In this document: positions 5,534 to 9,712 of the stretch, in pieces | Layout: every line of letters starts with the position of its first letter | How positions within the stretch are numbered: position 1 is the first letter of the stretch | Assembly: GCA_013696185.1 (NCBI GenBank) | Contig: JACCZA010000204.1 | Span: 1-9,712, forward strand | Reading direction: 5' to 3' | Origin: Actinomycetota bacterium | GTDB lineage: Bacteria; Actinomycetota; Thermoleophilia; Gaiellales; Gaiellaceae | DNA length: 9,712 nucleotides | Made by a program: the position numbers and the translations under genes | Notes under the pieces: generated by a model | Seen by the model: only the letters and a program-made list of their open reading frames with translations | The model's database searches: none | Told to the model about the DNA's origin: nothing

Positions 5534-7027
5534 GTGGCGCCGCCGCCGCCCTCCGAACGTGAGCTCGACGGCGTGCGCCAGCGGGCTGACCGCTTCATCG
5601 CCGAGCTCGACGAGGAGCACTACCTCCACTACGCGGGCCACAAGGCGACGCTCGAGCTGACGCCCATCTACGAGCGCTACGCCGAGCTCGGCCGCCTCGA
5701 GACGGCGCAGGCCGTCGGCGCGGCAGCCGACGGCGACGTGCGCCTCCGTGAGCTCTGGCGCTTCACCTGCGAGACCTACATCGGCGAGCTGACACGCGAC
5801 CTGGCCGAGCGCGAGGCACGAATCGAGGCCGAGCTCGAGGCCCCGATCGGTGGCCGCACCGTCCCCTTCCGCATGCTCCGCCCGACGATCGCGAACGAGC
5901 CCGACCGCGGCGTCCGTCAGGAGCTCGAGGCCATGCGCACCGACCTCGGCGAGGAGCACCTGAACCCGATCCACCTCGAGACCGCCCTGCGCATGCGACA
6001 GGGCGTGACCGACCTCGGCGCACAGCATGCGCTCGAGCTCTACCGCGACCGCTTCGGCATGGGGCTCGACCGGCTCGGGGAGGAGTGTCGCGCCCTCCTC
6101 GACGAGACCGAGGGACTGTGGGAGCAGGGGGCCGACCGGCTCTTCCGGGCTCGTGTCGGCGTTCCTCTCGACGAGGCGGAGCGCTGGGACATACCACGCG
6201 TGCTGCGGGCGCCCGTGTGGGATCCGCAGTTTCCGGCCGATCGGATGCTGCCCGCGCTCGACTCGACGCTCCGCGACCTCGGCATCGACATCCACGCGCA
6301 GCGGAACGTCCACCTCGACCTGGAGCAGCGCCCCCTCAAGTCGCCGCGCGCCTTCTGCGCGCCGATCGAGGTGCCTGAGCGGGTGATCCTCGTGATCCAG
6401 CCGATCGGCGGGCCGGACGACTGGCGCGCGCTCTTTCACGAGGCCGGTCACACCGAGCACTTCGCCCACACCTCGCCCGACCTCTCGGTCGAGGAACGGC
6501 GACTCGGCGACAACGCCGTCACCGAGGGTTGGGCGATGCTGCTCCAGCACCTCGTCGACGAGCCTGCCTGGATCTCGCGGCGACTCGACTTCGCCCGGCC
6601 GCGCGAGTTCGCGGAGGAGGGCGCGATCGTGCTCCTCTTCTTCGTGCGGCGCTACTGCGCGAAGCTCCTGTACGAGCTCGAGCTGCACGCGGCGGAGGAT
6701 CCGACGTCGATGCGGGGCCGCTACGTGGAGCTGCTCGGCGACGCGCTCAAGATCGAGCCGAGCCCGACGGACTACCTGGCCGACGTCGACCCCGGCTTCT
6801 ACGCCTCGGCGTACCTGCGCTCGTGGGCCTTCGAGGCGCAGCTCCGCTCCTTCCTGCGCGAGGAGTTCGGGAACACGTGGTTCGCCCGGCGCGAGGCCGG
6901 CTCGCTGCTGCAGGAGCTCTGGTCGCTCGGGCAGCGCCCGACCGCCGAGGAGCTCTTGCGGGACGTGACGGGAGCGACGCTCGAGCTGGAGGCGGTCGCC
7001 GAGCGGATCCGCGAGAGCGTGCGCTAG
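5534..7027 (+). CDS. M3-like zinc metallopeptidase (gluzincin)
   Basis: This protein has 497 residues, no signal peptide and no membrane segment, so it is probably cytoplasmic. The zinc site is clear: H302-E303-A-G-H306 followed 25 residues later by E331 in NAVTEGWAM, the gluzincin HExxH + E pattern. The segment before it (SPRAFCAPIEVP, then WRALFHEAGHTEHF) resembles peptidase family M3, where a K/R-GAFC-like strand precedes the zinc helix. Near the C terminus PGFYASAYLRSW (421-432) offers tyrosines Y423 and Y427 of the kind that assist catalysis in M2/M3/M32 enzymes. Known M3 enzymes trim oligopeptides; this one is shorter than a typical 600-700-residue M3 protein, so it may be a distinct subfamily and its substrate is unknown. 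The GTG start at 5534 is chosen from the -10 at 5521 and the onset of similarity; the frame is open upstream to 5087 but that part is antisense to yjbQ. Confidence 0.9.
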   Translation: MAPPPPSERELDGVRQRADRFIAELDEEHYLHYAGHKATLELTPIYERYAELGRLETAQAVGAAADGDVRLRELWRFTCETYIGELTRDLAEREARIEAELEAPIGGRTVPFRMLRPTIANEPDRGVRQELEAMRTDLGEEHLNPIHLETALRMRQGVTDLGAQHALELYRDRFGMGLDRLGEECRALLDETEGLWEQGADRLFRARVGVPLDEAERWDIPRVLRAPVWDPQFPADRMLPALDSTLRDLGIDIHAQRNVHLDLEQRPLKSPRAFCAPIEVPERVILVIQPIGGPDDWRALFHEAGHTEHFAHTSPDLSVEERRLGDNAVTEGWAMLLQHLVDEPAWISRRLDFARPREFAEEGAIVLLFFVRRYCAKLLYELELHAAEDPTSMRGRYVELLGDALKIEPSPTDYLADVDPGFYASAYLRSWAFEAQLRSFLREEFGNTWFARREAGSLLQELWSLGQRPTAEELLRDVTGATLELEAVAERIRESVR

Positions 7028-7030
7028 GAC

Positions 7031-7567
7031 CTAGAGCGCCCCGCCCGCAGCGGGCGGAGCGACCGCCTCGACCGCGGCGGCGTCGCCGGCGAGCCCGCCG
7101 CGCGACAGGTACTCCTCGACGAGGAGGATGTTCGAGCCCGCTGCGCGCTCGACGATCTTCAAGAGGTCGGACATGCTTGCGACCTCCTCGCGCTGCTCCT
7201 GGAGGAACCAGCCGAGGAACTGCTCGCCCACCAGCTCGTGCTCCTCACGCGCGAGGGCGGCCAGAGCCACGATCTGCTCGGTCACACGGCGCTCCTGCTC
7301 GAGCGCGAGCGCCACGGGAGCAGCGGGGTCGGCGAAGTCGACCCGAGGCGCCTCGACCCCCGGCACGACGACGGGCTGCTCGGCGTCGAGCAGGTACTTG
7401 ACCAGCATCATCGCGTGGTTTCGTTCCTCCAGCGCCTGGCGGTAGAAGTGCGCGGCAAGGGCGGGCAGCGCTTCCCCGTCGTAGTAGACGGCGATCGCGA
7501 CGTACTGCTGCGAGGCGGCGAACTCGTTCGCGACCTGCTCGTTGAGCATGTTGTGGAACCGGCCCAT
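7031..7567 (-). CDS. Ferritin (FtnA-like, non-haem)
   Basis: This 178-residue four-helix-bundle protein stores iron: it oxidises Fe(II) at a di-iron centre and holds the ferric mineral inside a 24-subunit shell. All ligands expected from E. coli FtnA appear with a constant offset of two: E15, E48 and H51, E92, Q125 and E128 for the A/B sites, and E47, E124 and E127 where the third site is expected. The helix landmarks are NEFAASQQY, EERNHAMMLVKYL and EQFLGWFLQEQ. There is no axial haem methionine pattern typical of bacterioferritin. After the fifth helix a 20-residue Ala/Pro/Gly-rich tail (about 158-178) extends the C terminus. The ATG at 7567 is supported by a -10 element whose predicted +1 is one base upstream. 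Its stop lies 3 bp from that of the convergent metallopeptidase. A palindrome over the -35 region may be a regulatory site. Confidence 0.95.
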   Translation of the reverse strand: MGRFHNMLNEQVANEFAASQQYVAIAVYYDGEALPALAAHFYRQALEERNHAMMLVKYLLDAEQPVVVPGVEAPRVDFADPAAPVALALEQERRVTEQIVALAALAREEHELVGEQFLGWFLQEQREEVASMSDLLKIVERAAGSNILLVEEYLSRGGLAGDAAAVEAVAPPAAGGAL

Positions 7568-7574
7568 CGACGCG

Positions 7575-7580
7575 ACTGTA
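7575..7580 (-). promoter_or_regulatory. -10 element TACAGT before ferritin
   Basis: On the minus strand TACAGT is followed by CGCGTCG and the ATG, predicting +1 at 7568 and a leaderless or one-base leader mRNA. The hexamer is identical to the one before the GT-PHP gene. Confidence 0.55.
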
Positions 7581-7599
7581 GAGGATCGCTGGGTGCGCG

Positions 7600-7611
7600 G
7601 AGCTCGAGCTC
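7600..7611. promoter_or_regulatory. Perfect 12-bp palindrome GAGCTCGAGCTC, possible operator
   Basis: The palindrome lies in the 122-bp spacer between the divergent ferritin and argF genes, about 32-43 bases upstream of the predicted ferritin +1, so it covers the -35 region. That is where a repressor or activator could act. GAGCTCGAG is also frequent in this genome as Glu-Leu-Glu codons, so chance is a real alternative. It resembles no iron box that I know. Confidence 0.25.
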
Positions 7612-7627
7612 ACAAGCCACGGCGCCG

Positions 7628-7649
7628 CCGGAGCACCGTGCGTCTCCGG
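7628..7649. repeat. Inverted repeat CCGGAG/CTCCGG with 10-nt loop upstream of argF
   Basis: Two 6-bp arms (7628-7633 and 7644-7649) flank CACCGTGCGT. The element lies 40-61 bases before the predicted argF +1. If transcription starts at 7689 it is not in the mRNA and could only act as a protein-binding site. It does not resemble the AT-rich ARG box of ArgR. Confidence 0.2.
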
Positions 7650-7676
7650 GCACCGGCTCGGCGAGGGAATGGCCAC

Positions 7677-7682
7677 TAGCAT
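7677..7682 (+). promoter_or_regulatory. -10 element TAGCAT before argF
   Basis: TAGCAT is followed by CCCCGAA and the GTG at 7690; +1 is predicted at 7689. This element lies downstream of the alternative ATG at 7669, so the two start calls exclude each other for this promoter. Confidence 0.5.
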
Positions 7683-7689
7683 CCCCGAA

Positions 7690-8631
7690 GTGGACGTCAA
7701 CTCCCGCCTGAAAGGACGGAGCTTCACCAGGGTCGCCGACCTCGACGCCGACGAGCTCGTCCGCGTCCTCGACCTCGCCGACCGGCTGAAGGAGCTCCAG
7801 CGCCGGCGGGAGCCGCACCCCCTCCTCCCCGGGCGGGCGCTCGGGCTGATCTTCCAGAAGCCTTCCACGCGCACGCGCGTCTCGTTCGAGGTCGGGATCG
7901 CCCAGCTCGGCGGCACGGGCCTGCACCTCGCGAGGGGCGACCTCCAGCTCGGGCGCGGCGAGACGATCCGCGACACCGCGACCGTGCTCTCGCGCTACCT
8001 CGACGGGATCGTTATCCGCACCTTTGCCCAGGCCGACGTCGAGGAGCTCGCCCGCCACGCCGACGTCCCGGTGATCAACGGGCTGACCGACAGCGCCCAC
8101 CCCTGCCAGGCGCTCGCCGACATGATGACCATCCGCGAGCGCCTCGGCCGGCTCCACGGCGTGCGGCTCGTCTACCTCGGCGACGGGAACAACATGTGCG
8201 CCTCGCTGATGGTCGCCGCCGCGAAGCTCGGCCTCCACTTCGTCGCGGCGACACCCTCCGGCTACGAGCCGCCTCGGGAGGTGAGCGAGCTCGCCCGATC
8301 GGCCGCCGCCGCCTCGGGGGGCAGCGTCGAGCTCGCCGACTCGCCGGAGCAGGCGGTGCGCGGTGCCGACGTCCTCTACACGGACGTCTGGACGAGCATG
8401 GGCCAGGAGGCCGAGCGGGAACGCCGCCTCCGTGACTTTGCCGGCTTCGGCATCGACGAGCGGCTCGTCCAGCTAGCCGGCGACGGCGCGATCGTCCTGC
8501 ACTGCCTCCCCGCGCACGACGGGGAGGAGATCACCGAGGCCGTCCTCCACGGCCCACGCTCGGCGGTCTGGGATCAGGCCGAGAACCGGCTGCACGCCCA
8601 GAAGGCGCTGCTCGCGTCGCTGATCCGGTAG
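7690..8631 (+). CDS. argF: Ornithine carbamoyltransferase
   Basis: This enzyme makes citrulline from ornithine and carbamoyl phosphate in arginine synthesis, as a cytoplasmic trimer or multimer. With the GTG start it has 313 residues, the normal family length. The carbamoyl-phosphate site shows S59-T-R-T-R63 in QKPSTRTRVSFE and H137-P-C-Q140. The ornithine site shows D166-G-N-N-M169 and S236-M-G238. The catalytic cysteine is C272 in HCLPAH. The end, ENRLHAQKALL, is typical. HCLP with SMG indicates ornithine rather than aspartate as substrate. I prefer GTG 7690 over the in-frame ATG 7669: the -10 at 7677 predicts a leaderless start there, family similarity begins with NSRLKGRSF, and the GAGGGA before 7669 abuts the ATG without a spacer. 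The longer form would add seven residues. No other arginine gene is in view. The next gene follows after 12 bp. Confidence 0.95.
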   Translation: MDVNSRLKGRSFTRVADLDADELVRVLDLADRLKELQRRREPHPLLPGRALGLIFQKPSTRTRVSFEVGIAQLGGTGLHLARGDLQLGRGETIRDTATVLSRYLDGIVIRTFAQADVEELARHADVPVINGLTDSAHPCQALADMMTIRERLGRLHGVRLVYLGDGNNMCASLMVAAAKLGLHFVAATPSGYEPPREVSELARSAAAASGGSVELADSPEQAVRGADVLYTDVWTSMGQEAERERRLRDFAGFGIDERLVQLAGDGAIVLHCLPAHDGEEITEAVLHGPRSAVWDQAENRLHAQKALLASLIR

Positions 8632-8643
8632 AGCGGGCGCCGC

Positions 8644-9336
8644 GTGTTCCCCATCCGCGACAACGTCCCGACGCGCCGCTTCCCGATCGTCACGCTCGGG
8701 CTGATCGTCGCGAACGTGCTCGTCTGGCTCCTCTACCAGGTGCCGGACCTCGAGGGCTCGGTCAACGAGCTCGCCTTTCACCCCTGCGAGGTCGAGCGCT
8801 CGTGCCCGGTCGTCGGAGAGAACTGGCCGCTCACCGCCTTCACCTCGATGTTCATGCACGGCGACTGGCTGCACATCGGCGGCAACATGCTCTTTCTCTG
8901 GATCTTCGGCAACAACGTCGAGGACGCCATGGGCCGGGTCCGCTATCTCGTCTTCTACCTCCTCGGCGGCCTCGCGGCGACGGCGCTCCAGACAGCGATC
9001 ACCCTGCAGACGGCGAGCGACCAGGCGGCGCAGATCCCGAACCTCGGCGCGAGCGGCGCGATCTCCGCGGTCCTAGGTGCCTACTTCGTCCTGCTGCCGC
9101 GGGCGCGGGTCTTGACCGCGATCTTCCTCGTCGTGATCTTCTTCCTGCGGGAGATCCCCGCCTTCTTCTTCCTCGGCTTCTACTTCCTGTACCAGGCCTA
9201 CGAGGCGAACTTCCAGCTACAGCGGCCGCCGGCGGAGGGCGGAGTCGCGGTCTTCGCCCACATCGGCGGGATCGTGTTCGGCCTGCTCCTCGTGAAGGTC
9301 TTCCAGACCCGCCAGCCGCTGCGACCGGCGTACTGA
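8644..9336 (+). CDS. Rhomboid-family intramembrane serine protease
   Basis: This 230-residue integral membrane protease has about six membrane segments. The catalytic dyad is S137 in G-A-S-G (135-138) and H206 in FAHIGGIVFG. The L1-loop and oxyanion signature HGDWLHIGGNMLFLWIFGNNVED carries H72, H77 and N81. The N terminus (FPIRDNVPTRRFPIVT) is the usual start of actinobacterial and chloroflexal rhomboids, supporting the GTG at 8644. Rhomboids cleave single-pass membrane proteins within or near the bilayer; physiological substrates are rarely known in bacteria. C48 and C54 in the loop after the first segment could form a disulfide outside the cytoplasm, which is inference. It starts 12 bp after argF, with no -10 of its own, and ends 3 bp before the mini-zincin gene, so a shared transcript is likely. 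Confidence 0.93.
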   Translation: MFPIRDNVPTRRFPIVTLGLIVANVLVWLLYQVPDLEGSVNELAFHPCEVERSCPVVGENWPLTAFTSMFMHGDWLHIGGNMLFLWIFGNNVEDAMGRVRYLVFYLLGGLAATALQTAITLQTASDQAAQIPNLGASGAISAVLGAYFVLLPRARVLTAIFLVVIFFLREIPAFFFLGFYFLYQAYEANFQLQRPPAEGGVAVFAHIGGIVFGLLLVKVFQTRQPLRPAY

Positions 9337-9339
9337 GCC

Positions 9340-9669
9340 GTGGCGTTCGAGGACCATGTGCAGGCGGCGCTCGACTCGCTTCCGGCCGAGGTCGCCGAGG
9401 CGCTCGAGAACGTCGCCGTCGTCGTCGAGGACGAGAACCCCGAGGACCCCGACCTTTTCGGCCTCTACCAGGGGATTCCGCTGCCCGAGCGCGGTGGTGG
9501 CTATGCCGGCACGCTGCCGGACCGGATCGCGATCTACAGGCTGCCGCTCGAGGAGACGTTTCCCGACCCCGAGCAGTTGCGGCACGAGATCCGCGTGACG
9601 GTGCTGCACGAGCTCGGGCACTACTTCGGCCTGGACGAGGACCGGCTCGCCGAGCTCGGCTACGGCTAG
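9340..9669 (+). CDS. Mini-zincin metallopeptidase family protein (Zincin_1)
   Basis: This 109-residue acidic protein belongs to the small metallopeptidase family found widely in actinobacteria. The zinc motif is H90-E91-L-G-H94 followed by Y-F-G-L-D-E, with E100 or D101 as candidate third ligand; the protein ends at LAELGYG just after it, which is normal for this family. The earlier conserved part is GLYQG.PL.ER with an IAIYR.PLE strand. Structures of homologues show a minimal zincin fold of about 100 residues, and peptidase activity has not been clearly shown for the family to my knowledge. It has no signal peptide or membrane segment. The GTG start at 9340 lies 3 bp after the rhomboid stop, indicating coupled translation. 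Whether it works with the rhomboid is unknown. Confidence 0.9.
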   Translation: MAFEDHVQAALDSLPAEVAEALENVAVVVEDENPEDPDLFGLYQGIPLPERGGGYAGTLPDRIAIYRLPLEETFPDPEQLRHEIRVTVLHELGHYFGLDEDRLAELGYG

Positions 9670-9679
9670 GGCCTGTCCG

Positions 9680-9685
9680 TAAAGT
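9680..9685 (+). promoter_or_regulatory. -10 element TAAAGT at the right edge
   Basis: TAAAGT is followed by GGTCGCG and a GTG at 9693, with +1 predicted at 9692. The spacing is the same as for four other promoters in the window, and the hexamer stands out in very GC-rich sequence after a stop codon. Confidence 0.4.
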
Positions 9686-9692
9686 GGTCGCG

Positions 9693-9712
9693 GTGGCTGG
9701 AGCGCGGGAGGT
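9693..9712 (+). CDS. Possible start of a further gene (truncated by window)
   Basis: From the GTG at 9693 six codons can be read (M-A-G-A-R-E, then GT-) before the window ends. The call rests on the -10 at 9680 with leaderless spacing; an in-frame GTG at 9684 is an alternative start. Nothing can be said about the product. Confidence 0.3.

Noticed and set aside
5525..6688. Minus-strand frame of 387 codons
   Set aside because: Antisense to the M3-like peptidase, which has a clear zinc site in the plus frame.
7021..7039. GCGCT/AGCGC hairpin around the two convergent stops (TAGGACCTA core), as a bidirectional terminator
   Set aside because: Five-bp stem, no T tract on either side, and it is made largely of coding and stop codons.
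7236..7711. Plus-strand frame of 157 codons over the ferritin and the spacer
   Set aside because: Antisense to ferritin, whose ferroxidase residues are complete; no domain in the plus frame.
9670..9712. tRNA or small RNA at the right edge
   Set aside because: No cloverleaf arms or T-loop sequence can be made; a promoter and gene start explain it better.

Overview
The window is about 9.7 kb of very GC-rich bacterial DNA with dense, short-gapped genes. GC-rich third positions, frequent GTG starts and apparently leaderless promoters fit an actinobacterium, most likely a deep-branching one such as Thermoleophilia (Gaiellales/Solirubrobacterales). That placement is inferred from composition and gene style; no rRNA or other marker is present. 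I see no rRNA, tRNA, CRISPR array, insertion sequence, origin or prophage gene, and no gene-free stretch longer than about 120 bases.

Layout. At the left edge (+) is the 3' end of a secreted cell-wall hydrolase: a peptidoglycan-binding domain followed by an M23 peptidase. Next (+), probably one transcript from a promoter at 589, come three genes: a glycosyltransferase-like domain fused to a PHP phosphoesterase domain, a uracil-DNA-glycosylase-fold protein that lacks the usual catalytic and Fe-S residues, and an 8-TM membrane protein carrying the three motifs of presenilin/signal-peptide-peptidase aspartyl proteases. The last of these ends in a CTAG tetranucleotide that also holds the stop codon of the convergent gene rlmD (-), a TRAM/Fe-S 23S rRNA uracil-C5 methyltransferase. 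Upstream of rlmD on the same strand is yjbQ. yjbQ and a divergent M3-like zinc metallopeptidase (+) are separated by only 18 bp, in which two overlapping -10 elements face opposite ways. The metallopeptidase converges on a ferritin (-) with a complete ferroxidase centre. A 122-bp divergent spacer follows, then a likely operon (+): argF, a rhomboid serine protease and a mini-zincin metallopeptidase. At the right edge a further leaderless gene appears to start.

Most striking points: (i) a bacterial presenilin-like candidate with the aspartate motif, a GLPD motif and a PALP motif in the right order and spacing; (ii) seven -10 hexamers placed 6-9 nt before start codons, implying a leaderless transcription habit and moving the argF start downstream; (iii) one symmetric -10 serving two divergent leaderless genes; (iv) the GT-PHP fusion and the degenerate UDG-fold protein beside it. 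Five different peptidase folds lie in this one window, two of them intramembrane proteases, but nothing in the sequence shows that they work together. The remaining genes (rRNA modification, arginine synthesis, iron storage) are housekeeping, so this reads as chromosomal core sequence rather than an island.
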